Positions 19,252 to 26,419 of a DNA stretch of 64,000 bases are shown here, in pieces (position 1 is the stretch's first letter; each line of letters opens with the position of its first letter). Source of the stretch: UBA6398 sp963660485 (GTDB lineage: Bacteria; Bacteroidota; Bacteroidia; Bacteroidales; Bacteroidaceae); the NCBI GenBank assembly GCA_963660485.1, contig CAVKYH010000003.1:88706-152705 (forward strand). The letters are read 5' to 3'. Position numbers and translations under genes: made by a program. Below the pieces are notes generated by a model. It did no database searches, was not told the DNA's origin, and saw nothing but the letters and a program-made list of their open reading frames with translations.

Positions 19252-19282
19252 CAAAAGTACAGATTTTTTCAAGTTTAGCAAA
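19252..19282 (-). promoter_or_regulatory. Promoter of the six-gene FAS1/SusC/SusD operon
   Basis: Minus strand: TTTG at 19282-19279, 19-nt spacer, TActTTTG at 19259-19252, a full match to the Bacteroidetes consensus. The predicted start near 19245 leaves a 5' leader of about 240 nt before the ATG at 19002. Confidence 0.7.
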
Positions 19283-20153
19283 CTATTATAGCAGTTTTTT
19301 CTGCTTTTCGAGTATGCCTTCCCCTTTTTTGCCAGGGAACACGGCGTTTTCAATGCGAAAAATACGAATTAATTTATACACCTGGAACTATTTGGAGTAT
19401 TTTTTATGATTTTCTCTGAAGATTGGTTGTTTTTTTGATTTTACGGGGTGTTATTTTAACATTCCCGGCTCATTTCGGACGGTTAAAACGGCTTTTTCGC
19501 CCATTGTTTCCGCCCTCAAAAAAAATGCCCGACCACACGCATTATATATAATAGGGTTTTCGGATTTCGTACTGCCGTTTCCCCTTTTTCCACGCGCGTT
19601 CAAAAGCGTTGGAGATGCACACGGTTGTCAGCATTGCCGTTTTGGGTTTCAACCGCACGCTCCTCCGCAATTCTTTGTCTGCCTCGCCAGCAATGGGGAT
19701 TTTCATGACGCTTCACAAGTTCTTAACCATAACACTGGCAGTTTTAATAAAATAAACAGAATTTTACCTTGTAATTTCAGGAAAGGAGAACAAACGGGGT
19801 TAAACGGAGATTTCCCTACTTGCGATATTTGCAATTAAAAAGACGTTAAGACTGAACAAAAATTTAATTATCCTCATTTCTTTAACATTTCGTTTTACAC
19901 AACCGATACCGCCGGCAAGATACATTATTTTGCACTTCGCGAAAAAGGCTATTGATTTCGCAAAAACGAAGTCTGATATTATTCAAACGATATCTGATAT
20001 TATTCAAATAATGTCTGACATCGGAAAAACGATATGCGCATCGTGTGAAAGCCCTATTTCATCTACGAAAAATCCCCGCCTATACCTTATATATATAATG
20101 CGTGCGGAAACGAACTTTCTGCGTGGGAAATTTCAGTTTTTGCGTGGACAAAC
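19283..20153. other. Gene-free AT-rich spacer with an inverted motif pair
   Basis: No credible gene. It holds array R16 (19946-20029) and two inverted copies of an alternating AT motif: CGCATTATATATAATAGG inside 19536-19555 and CCTTATATATATAATGCG inside 20085-20104. The 110-aa reading frame from 19930 is only the translation of R16 and its flanks. Confidence 0.6.
19946..20029. repeat. 84-bp element R16, four 21-nt modules (TGTCTGACA type)
   Basis: Modules at 19946-19966, 19967-19987, 19988-20008 and 20009-20029. The middle two carry AGTCTGATATT and ATATCTGATATT before the constant ATTCAAA; the last carries the palindrome ATGTCTGACAT before CGGAAAAA. Sits upstream of the operon promoter, more than 650 bp away. 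Confidence 0.8.
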
Positions 20154-20187
20154 AAAAAAGCAAGGGGAACCCGTAGGCCCCCCTCGC
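20154..20187 (-). terminator. Terminator of the 682-aa FAS1 gene
   Basis: Minus strand: GCGAGGGG (20187-20180) with CCCCTTGC (20167-20160), one mismatch, followed by six T's at 20159-20154. Confidence 0.75.
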
Positions 20188-20228
20188 ATCGTATTATGTT
20201 ATGAACAAAAAAAATTTTTATCAGAAGC

Positions 20229-22277
20229 TTACCATTTGTCTTCGGGTTTGGTTCCGTTGTAAACACTCTTGGGCACCCACTCTATAAAGTCGGGACCGAA
20301 GTTTGCAGGTCCGTTAAGCAATGATTTCATACGCATATAGTATGTTACGCCGGGCTTGCAGTTTGCCGTGGTAATGATGTGGCGCAGTTTTGCTCCGCTC
20401 GGACCGTAGCTGCGTCCGCCTTCCACGACATTTGTAGAGTTGAAGCCGAAACAGTCGGGGCATTTCATAAACGTATGGTTGCGCATAGCCTTGTCGTTCT
20501 CGCGGTTCACGTCCACATTGTCGGGATCGTCTTTTACCCAGCCTATCACAGATTTGTTAGGCTCTATGCGCGCATCGATTGGAAGCCCCACTGCCGCGAG
20601 GTTGTTGGGATCCGTGCCGAAATAGAACTGCAACATTCCTCTTCCGCTGTCATTGCAATAGCCCATACGCAACTCATACGTTCCGTCGTAGGGCACAGGA
20701 GGAAGTTGCCACGTGATGTCGTAATATCCTTCAAGCACCACATCGTCGGCCTCGTAGTTGAGCCAATTGATATTGTAGTTGTTGATGGATATAAAGAGTG
20801 TCTGGTTAGAGAAAGTTATCTTGCGGCAATATCCGGCAGGTATCATATTATATATGTTCTGTGGCTGCTGGCGCAGACCGTTTGTGAGCAGTTCGTGCTG
20901 CATTGTCTGCGTGTCCCAACGCATTCTCTCGTTGAGCACCTTGTATTTCACGTCGTCGTTATACACGAGAATTCCGTCGATAGTGTGGTAAAAACCGTTG
21001 AGAGCCTGGTTGTCGCGTCCGTCATTCTGTGAATTTACGAGCAGACCCTTTATCGGCACTTGCAGCTCGCTATACGTATCGTTGTCATACTCGCTCACGT
21101 AGCGGTTAATCCTTATGCCGTCGGTTTGCTGGCCGAGCGTGAATTTTATGATGCGATGATCTTTTCCCATAGTCTCGTAATACTCGAACTTGTCTATTCC
21201 GAGTTGTTCGGGACGCGAGTAGGAATATCCCAACTGGCCTTTTGTTATCACGATATTGTTGTAAGCCATACCTACATCTATTATATGGTATCCCACAAAC
21301 TGGTTGAGTGCATTTTCAAGGCTTGTAGGGTCGTCCGATGTGGCGAGCGGATAATACTCCTTCGCCTTCTGGTGGATCACAGGCATGATTTCGTCCCAAT
21401 TGGTAACCACTCCGTTTTCCACGTTGAGCTTTATGCCCCACTCTGCCTCCAACAAACTGTCGGGCTCAACGAATGCCGTGTATCCGTAGTTGTGGTGCAG
21501 CGGTTCGTAAAGGCGTTCGCTATACCACACATGCTTGTAATTTTGCGGGTGGTCTTCCAGTTCGTAGGCATCGTCGCGATATTTTGTCATGCTGTCGGCC
21601 CACGTTGTAACTTCAAGCAGGTGTGCAAAGATTCGGGTGTTGTCCTGCATGCCCAAAAGGCCCGGCAATGATGTGGAAGCAGGCATCACCACGCGGTCAA
21701 CCACATGAATCTGTCCGTTCTCCACTTTGTTGTCGCTGCTTATTATCTGCGAAAAAGTATTGATGCGTGTTATTACCTTTCCACTGTCGTTTGCGGCAAA
21801 ATTTATCACGATATATCGGTCGGCCATCGTTTTCATTTGCAACACGCCCTCCTGGAAATCGGTCGACTTGTAGGCTTCAACGTTGCCATTGTCGATAATG
21901 CTGTTGAACACTATGACCTGCGCCAGCGAATCGCTCACCTGGTTTACATCAAAATTGTTTTGGTTCGACACAGAGTCGAGAAACATCTGCACAGCTTCGT
22001 CGGTAGGCACAAAGCATGTGTAGTTGCCACGGCTCTCGAGCAGATGGTCCATTGTAGAGCCGCGTCCGTTGCCCGAACGTGCCTTGGTGAGAAGCACATA
22101 ATATTTGCTGAGCTGCGGTTGTTTCTTTATAAAATCCGTAGCATTCTCTCCCGAGAACACATAAAGGTTCGACTCGTCAACCTTGTCGGAGCACGAGGAA
22201 ACCAAAGTCCCTGCCGCCATTATCATTACCAGCGACACAAGCCCAAGTACCTTTCTAACATTTAGATTAGCCTTCAT
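20229..22277 (-). CDS. FAS1-domain lipoprotein, 682 aa
   Basis: The start is taken at the ATG at 22277 (MKANLNVRKVLGLVSLVMIM), which puts the lipobox LVSSC near residue 28; a longer in-frame extension to 22457 lies within repeat R2 and is not coding. FAS1-like module 1: NYTCFVPTDEAVQMFLDSV to GQIHVVDRVVMP (about 35-185). Module 2: YTAFVEPDSLLEAEWGIKL and FVGYHIIDVGMAYNNIV (about 190-420). The C-terminal half is beta-rich (YELRMGYCNDSGRGMLQFYFG; a KCPDCFGF pair of cysteines) and unassigned. Related in plan to the two FAS1 lipoproteins of the neighbouring SusCD operon but transcribed separately, with its own terminator. Confidence 0.85.
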   Translation of the reverse strand: MKANLNVRKVLGLVSLVMIMAAGTLVSSCSDKVDESNLYVFSGENATDFIKKQPQLSKYYVLLTKARSGNGRGSTMDHLLESRGNYTCFVPTDEAVQMFLDSVSNQNNFDVNQVSDSLAQVIVFNSIIDNGNVEAYKSTDFQEGVLQMKTMADRYIVINFAANDSGKVITRINTFSQIISSDNKVENGQIHVVDRVVMPASTSLPGLLGMQDNTRIFAHLLEVTTWADSMTKYRDDAYELEDHPQNYKHVWYSERLYEPLHHNYGYTAFVEPDSLLEAEWGIKLNVENGVVTNWDEIMPVIHQKAKEYYPLATSDDPTSLENALNQFVGYHIIDVGMAYNNIVITKGQLGYSYSRPEQLGIDKFEYYETMGKDHRIIKFTLGQQTDGIRINRYVSEYDNDTYSELQVPIKGLLVNSQNDGRDNQALNGFYHTIDGILVYNDDVKYKVLNERMRWDTQTMQHELLTNGLRQQPQNIYNMIPAGYCRKITFSNQTLFISINNYNINWLNYEADDVVLEGYYDITWQLPPVPYDGTYELRMGYCNDSGRGMLQFYFGTDPNNLAAVGLPIDARIEPNKSVIGWVKDDPDNVDVNRENDKAMRNHTFMKCPDCFGFNSTNVVEGGRSYGPSGAKLRHIITTANCKPGVTYYMRMKSLLNGPANFGPDFIEWVPKSVYNGTKPEDKW

Positions 22278-22306
22278 GATACATATTGTTTTTGCATATT
22301 TCTTTC

Positions 22307-22334
22307 CAAAAATAGGAATATTTCTAAAACCAAA
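22307..22334 (-). promoter_or_regulatory. Possible promoter of the 682-aa FAS1 gene
   Basis: Minus strand TAttTTTG at 22314-22307, with a TTTG at 22334-22331; the 16-nt spacer is shorter than the usual 19, so the -33 assignment is uncertain. Confidence 0.35.
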
Positions 22335-22410
22335 CATTATATAGAATACACTTTTTTTTATTTTTCTTATCATTTTTGTTTTTCGCCCCAAAACAACGCC
22401 TGCAAAATAG

Positions 22411-22657
22411 CAAAACCGGCATTTTGGAACACCGACAACATACAAGGATTTTCGCACATCGGATATCGTAAAAATTCCAAGGCATCTCGTTTAAATTCCA
22501 AGGCATCTAATTCAAATTAGATGCCTTGGAATTTTCGCCCTATCATATCCCCTGAAAACAAGATACTTACAAAGGCACAAAAAAGCGGGAAATACACCGG
22601 AATGTATCCCCCGCCGAATTTATCTTTTCAGGACCGAAATCCTATTTCTCGGCTTTG
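22411..22657. repeat. Direct repeat copy 1 (247 bp)
   Basis: Matches 23530-23776 base for base at a constant offset of 1119, with two differences that I see. It carries array R2, the tail of the YfhO gene in non-coding form (last codons and stop), and a CCCCCGCC-containing hairpin region. The right edge at 22657 falls exactly where the small lipoprotein gene stops resembling its paralogue. Confidence 0.95.
22456..22539. repeat. 84-bp element R2, four 21-nt modules
   Basis: Modules at 22456-22476, 22477-22497, 22498-22518 and 22519-22539. Variable parts: ATCGGATATC, CCAAGGCATC (followed by TCGTTTAAATT), CCAAGGCATC (followed by TAATTCAAATT) and AGATGCCTTGG. Modules 3 and 4 form a long hairpin. 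Lies inside direct repeat copy 1. Confidence 0.85.
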
Positions 22658-22840
22658 TATTTCGATTATCTTTTCTTGCGGCACAGTCGTGTCGACTTTT
22701 GCCGAAACTGTATCAATCTTGCTACATATATTATTGGTATCCGTCGTTGGGGGCGCAGGAACTTCTGAATCTTTGCCGGTTCTACTTCCGCACGCAACAA
22801 ACAATACCGCTACGAAAGCAATAAGCAACATTGTTCTCAT
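22628..22840 (-). CDS. Truncated small lipoprotein, paralogue of the 23066 gene
   Basis: 70 aa. Starts MRTMLLIAFVAVLFVACGSR, a lipoprotein signal with Cys17. Residues 1-61 align with the protein encoded at 23066-23395 (shared TTDTNN-C-KIDT-SAK-DT). Similarity stops between Ile and Gln at the codon boundary 22658/22657, which is the edge of the 247-bp direct repeat. The last residues (QSREIGFRS) are the YfhO gene tail read in another frame. So the gene has lost its 3' half to a rearrangement; whether the stub is expressed is unknown. It overlaps the upstream gene by 59 bp. Confidence 0.65.
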   Translation of the reverse strand: MRTMLLIAFVAVLFVACGSRTGKDSEVPAPPTTDTNNICSKIDTVSAKVDTTVPQEKIIEIQSREIGFRS

Positions 22841-23054
22841 AACGGTTTGTTTGTTTTGCTACACCATAGTTTTTTGAAACACTCGCATCAAAATAAATGC
22901 CTTTGTATGGATGGTTTGACAATACTTGTTCCGAATCGTTACCAGAACCGCTACCGCTACCAGAACCGGAACATTCTGCTAAATTATAACTGTTAAGGAT
23001 TCTCTCTACGTCTTCTTTAGTTATAGGTCGAAGTTTTCTTTCTTTTTGTTCCAT
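22782..23054 (-). CDS. Small Gly/Ser-repeat protein, function unknown
   Basis: 90 aa starting MEQKERKLRPITKEDVERIL: a charged helical lead of about 28 residues, then ECSGSGSGSGSGN, then a polar tail with NHPYKGIYFD and NRYENN. No signal peptide. The layout (helical lead, abrupt Gly/Ser tract, polar C-terminus) recalls leader-plus-core peptides of the secreted-peptide type, but no maturation or export gene is adjacent, so this is only a suggestion. It starts 11 bp after the upstream lipoprotein stop and overlaps the truncated lipoprotein by 59 bp; the last about 20 residues may therefore not be original. Flanking DNA is visibly AT-richer than the neighbouring genes. Confidence 0.55.
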   Translation of the reverse strand: MEQKERKLRPITKEDVERILNSYNLAECSGSGSGSGSGNDSEQVLSNHPYKGIYFDASVSKNYGVAKQTNRYENNVAYCFRSGIVCCVRK

Positions 23055-23065
23055 CTTCTATTTTT

Positions 23066-23395
23066 TTAATGGTTTACACTGTCTGTTTTATCTTTTTTTA
23101 TTTCATCGTACACTTTAGCCACTTCTTTTTCTATGCTGTCCCTCAAATATTTCTCCCTTATCACTTGGTCTAATATCGCTTTGGGTATGGTACATCTTGT
23201 AGTAAAACGCAATATTTCTACTCGCTCGTCTTGCAACATAGCGGTATCTTTTTTAGCAGATATGGTATCGATTTTGCCACATTTATTATTGGTATCCGTT
23301 GTTTGGGGCACAGAAATTCCAGAACCTTTGTTGGTTTGTTTTCCGCACGAGACAAATAATACTACTACGAAAGCAAAAAGCAACTTTGTTGTCAT
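23066..23395 (-). CDS. Small lipoprotein, 109 aa, function unknown
   Basis: The start MTTKLLFAFVVVLFVSCGKQ (ATG at 23395) gives a compact lipoprotein signal with Cys17; an in-frame ATG at 23434 would spoil it. The mature part is polar (TTDTNNKCGKIDTISAKKDT) and ends in a charged helix (IREKYLRDSIEKEVAKVYDEIKKD split over about 40 residues). Intact paralogue of the truncated gene at 22628-22840. I know no family. Located in a cassette flanked by the 247-bp direct repeats and followed at 11 bp by the Gly/Ser peptide gene, so the three probably form one transcript. Confidence 0.7.
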   Translation of the reverse strand: MTTKLLFAFVVVLFVSCGKQTNKGSGISVPQTTDTNNKCGKIDTISAKKDTAMLQDERVEILRFTTRCTIPKAILDQVIREKYLRDSIEKEVAKVYDEIKKDKTDSVNH

Positions 23396-23529
23396 GGCCG
23401 TTTCGTTTTTTGTTTTACAACACGTGATAAACATACAAATAATTTTCTAAACAGGGAAACAAAACATTATGTTTTTTCAAAAGCAACTCACTTTACCTAA
23501 AAATGCTACAAAAAAGGCAAGAAAAACAT

Positions 23530-23776
23530 CAAAACCGGCATTTTGGAACACCGACAACATACAAGGATTTTCGCACATCGGATATCGTAAAAATTCCAAG
23601 GCATCTCGTTTAAATTCCAAGGCATCTAATTCAAATTAGATGCCTTGGAATTTTCGCCCTATCATATCCCCTGAAAACAAGATACTTACAAAGGCACAAA
23701 AAAGCGGGAAATACACCAGAATGTATCCCCCGCCGAATTTATCTTTTCAGGACCGGAATCCTATTTCTCGGCTTTG
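23530..23776. repeat. Direct repeat copy 2 (247 bp)
   Basis: Second copy of 22411-22657. Its right end contains the genuine last five codons and stop of the YfhO gene, so this is the copy in native context and copy 1 is the derived one. Contains array R3. Confidence 0.95.
23575..23658. repeat. 84-bp element R3, four 21-nt modules
   Basis: Identical in module order to R2, as part of the 247-bp duplication: modules at 23575-23595, 23596-23616, 23617-23637 and 23638-23658. Located about 100 bp after the YfhO stop, where the CCAAGGCATC/GATGCCTTGG hairpin might also end transcription. Confidence 0.85.
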
Positions 23777-26352
23777 GCTTTTTTGCGGCGCAAGGATATT
23801 GCTACCGCTGCCACAAATGCGAGAATCATTATCGCAAGTGCTGCATAGGCCAAGGCTTCCGTGGTGTGGAGCGACTGCGGGTCGAACTTCAACACCAAGG
23901 TATGTTCGCCTGCCGGCACTCTGAGCGCGCGCAATATATAGTCGGCCCGTCCAATTTGTATGTCATTGCCGTCGAGAGTTGCCTTCCAGCCGGGATAATA
24001 CACCTCGGAGAGCACCACAAGTCCGCCGTTTTTCGAACCAATCTTATACGTCAGTTCGTTGGGCTCGTATGCCGTGAGCGCAATCTTTGCGGTGGTGTCG
24101 GCCTCAGCGTTTGCATATTCCGCTCCAAGCTCTTTCTGGAAACTCTTGTCGGCCACAGCCTCGTTGCGGCGGTTTATCTTCTTGAGCATATCCATTTCAG
24201 CCCGCGCGCCGTCAACATATGTTAGTTTGTCAACAAACCATGCGTTGCCCATGGCGTAGGGATTTTGCAACGGAATGGTCTTGCCCTGCTGCAACGGCAG
24301 TATGAAATATTTTCCGTTGAGCATATTGATTGTAGGACAAAGCGAATCGCCGTTCACCTTGGTCATGTCGCCGCCCACTTGGGGTATCACCTTCATAAGC
24401 GCCTGCATCTCGGGAGCGATACACTCTGTGATCAAATCCTGATAGCGCGCAAGTTTTGCCGCATGGTATCCGCCGATGCTCTTGTGCCAATACGAAGTTT
24501 CGTTTTCGTTGAATGTGTCGGACGCAAAGTTGAGCACGCGGTAATCAAGGCTGGTATCTTTCAAAATCTGCTCGTCGGTTTCGGTTTTTGCAAACACTTG
24601 TTGCTTCTGCAATGGGTCAACAAACATCTCGTTGTTGAGGTAGCGGCGGTTTACTCCCCACATGTCTACAAGGCAAAGCACTGTTATGGCTGCTACCATG
24701 AGTGTGCCGCGCACTTTGCCCGTGCGGTAAACCATAAGAATAGCCATGCCGATGACGATAACCCAGAAGCTGCGCCACGCATCAGACGAGAGAATTGCCT
24801 GACGTATTGCAGTGATGTTTCCGGCAAAGGCGTTCACCGTTTCGGGCGACAACACATTGCGCAACTCGCCTATCACATCGCGCTCGTGGCTCGTGAGACA
24901 GTCGCCAAAGAATGCGCCCGGCATCAAAGCAAACAACGCGCATAGCCCGGCGGTTATTCCGAAGGAGATATAGAGTGGTATAGGTTTTTCGCGCAAGAGT
25001 TTCGGCTCGCTGAATATTCTCGCCAATGTGAGAGCGGCAAGCAACGGAATGGTAAACTCTGCTACGACAAGGATAGACGATACCGCGCGGAATTTGTTGT
25101 ACATCGGAAAATTGTCAATCATCCAATTTGTAAATGCAGGGAAGTTGTGTCCCCACGAAAGGAGTATCGACAAAACGGTAACTGCCATCAAACTGCGCCC
25201 AACGGCATTCTGACAATAGAAAAGCGACAGAATGAAAAGCATACATATAAATGCGCCGACATATACCGGACCTGATGTTCCCGGTTGTTCGCCCCAATAC
25301 TGCGAAAGTCCGGGAGTGTTTCCGCCAAGTTGGGGATAGAGTTGTTGAAGTGTCTGGATATACTCCGCGAAATGCGGATCTTTCTGCACTTTCTCGTTCA
25401 TCGACAGTCCTCCGCTTGCTCCCCCTTTTACGTTTGGCACAAGCAGTGAAAACGTTTCGCCCACTCCGTAGCTCCACTGAGTGATATATTCCTTTGAAAG
25501 TCCCGACCCGGATTTCTTGCCCGGCGTGGAATTTTGCGCAAGTTCGCTGCTCCCGCGCATTGTCTGCTTGCTGTATTGATATGTATGGTAAAGATTCGAC
25601 GCATTAACCGCCACGCCCACAAGCGCAGCAATTACAAACACGCCTACACCCTTTGCAAACTGCACGAGCTTCTTATCCATTATCGCGGCAACAAGGAAGC
25701 CGAGCGACATAAGCACCATCGCAAAGAGGAAGTAGTATGTCATTTGCAGGTGGTTCGACAAAATTTGCCAGGCAATGAAGAACATCGTCATCACCCCGCC
25801 CCACAGATATTTTCCACGGTAACACAGCACCATTCCGGCTATTGTGGGCGGAATGAAAGCAAGTGTCAGAACTTTCCAAAGGTGTCCCGCGCCGATTATA
25901 ATGAAGAAGTAAGACGAAAAAGCCCATGCTATCGCTCCGAAAACTGCTACCGGCGGGCGCGCGCGGAATGTGCGCATCAATATATAGAATCCCAGCAAAA
26001 GGATAAACACATACATTGCGCAATCGGTCAGTCCGAGTTCATACACTCTCTCAAGTCCGCTCAACACATTGCGTGATTGGTAGCTCGGGGCTATCTGATA
26101 AGTGGGCATTCCGCTGAAAAGGGCGTTTGTCCATCGGGTATCGTTTCCGGTGCGTTCGAGATATTCCATACGTTCCCGCCCGGCGCCCACACCGCCCGTG
26201 ATATCGTTGCCCGAAAGTACGAGCCCCTGCGTCATGGGAGTGATGAAATACGCCACGGATATAAGTACAAACAGCACAATGGCCGCTACGTCGGGGACGA
26301 TACGCCTTAGGGGCGATTTTGCAGTGCTTGCTTTTTGGTCTTTACTTGTCAT
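23761..26352 (-). CDS. YfhO-family polytopic membrane protein
   Basis: 863 aa. Many hydrophobic helices (for example AAIVLFVLISVAYFI near 20, YVFILLLGFYILM near 110, FAMVLMSLGFLVAAI near 215, GAFICMLFILSLFY near 365, several more to about 590), a long periplasmic region (about 590-820) and a last helix LAYAALAIMILAFVAAVAI before a basic tail. The family features are the early GNDITGG-like loop (LVLSGNDITGGVGAGRERMEYL) and the C-terminal beta segment GWKATLDGNDIQIGRADYILRALRVPAGEHTLVLKF split across about 820. YfhO proteins are GT-C-like membrane proteins, in Gram-positives linked to glycosylation of lipoteichoic acid; the role in Bacteroidales is not established. Lies 67 bp downstream of ahcY. 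Confidence 0.9.
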   Translation of the reverse strand: MTSKDQKASTAKSPLRRIVPDVAAIVLFVLISVAYFITPMTQGLVLSGNDITGGVGAGRERMEYLERTGNDTRWTNALFSGMPTYQIAPSYQSRNVLSGLERVYELGLTDCAMYVFILLLGFYILMRTFRARPPVAVFGAIAWAFSSYFFIIIGAGHLWKVLTLAFIPPTIAGMVLCYRGKYLWGGVMTMFFIAWQILSNHLQMTYYFLFAMVLMSLGFLVAAIMDKKLVQFAKGVGVFVIAALVGVAVNASNLYHTYQYSKQTMRGSSELAQNSTPGKKSGSGLSKEYITQWSYGVGETFSLLVPNVKGGASGGLSMNEKVQKDPHFAEYIQTLQQLYPQLGGNTPGLSQYWGEQPGTSGPVYVGAFICMLFILSLFYCQNAVGRSLMAVTVLSILLSWGHNFPAFTNWMIDNFPMYNKFRAVSSILVVAEFTIPLLAALTLARIFSEPKLLREKPIPLYISFGITAGLCALFALMPGAFFGDCLTSHERDVIGELRNVLSPETVNAFAGNITAIRQAILSSDAWRSFWVIVIGMAILMVYRTGKVRGTLMVAAITVLCLVDMWGVNRRYLNNEMFVDPLQKQQVFAKTETDEQILKDTSLDYRVLNFASDTFNENETSYWHKSIGGYHAAKLARYQDLITECIAPEMQALMKVIPQVGGDMTKVNGDSLCPTINMLNGKYFILPLQQGKTIPLQNPYAMGNAWFVDKLTYVDGARAEMDMLKKINRRNEAVADKSFQKELGAEYANAEADTTAKIALTAYEPNELTYKIGSKNGGLVVLSEVYYPGWKATLDGNDIQIGRADYILRALRVPAGEHTLVLKFDPQSLHTTEALAYAALAIMILAFVAAVAISLRRKKAKAEK

Positions 26353-26371
26353 TTCCGCAAAGTTTATTTAG

Positions 26372-26410
26372 AAAGGCGGAGACATTGCCCATTGTGCACG
26401 CTCCGCCTTT
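26372..26410 (-). terminator. Hairpin between ahcY and the YfhO gene
   Basis: AAAGGCGGAG (26410-26401) pairs perfectly with CTCCGCCTTT (26381-26372), loop 19 nt. Only a short T-run follows, so it may be a weak terminator or attenuator that lowers transcription into the YfhO gene. Confidence 0.5.
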
Positions 26411-26419
26411 GATATGTTT

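Noticed and set aside
19946..20029. CRISPR array
   Set aside because: Units are directly adjacent with no unique 30-nt spacers, there are only four of them, and there are no cas genes.
19930..20262. 110-aa frame with KSDIIQT ISDIIQI heptads
   Set aside because: The heptads are only array R16 in translation; no signal, no ribosome-binding context and it runs into the convergent FAS1 terminator.
22277..22457. N-terminal extension of the 682-aa FAS1 protein
   Set aside because: The extra 60 codons run into direct repeat copy 1 and precede a perfect lipoprotein signal at 22277.
22411..23776. Insertion sequence between the 247-bp repeats
   Set aside because: No transposase, no terminal inverted repeats and no target-site duplication are visible.
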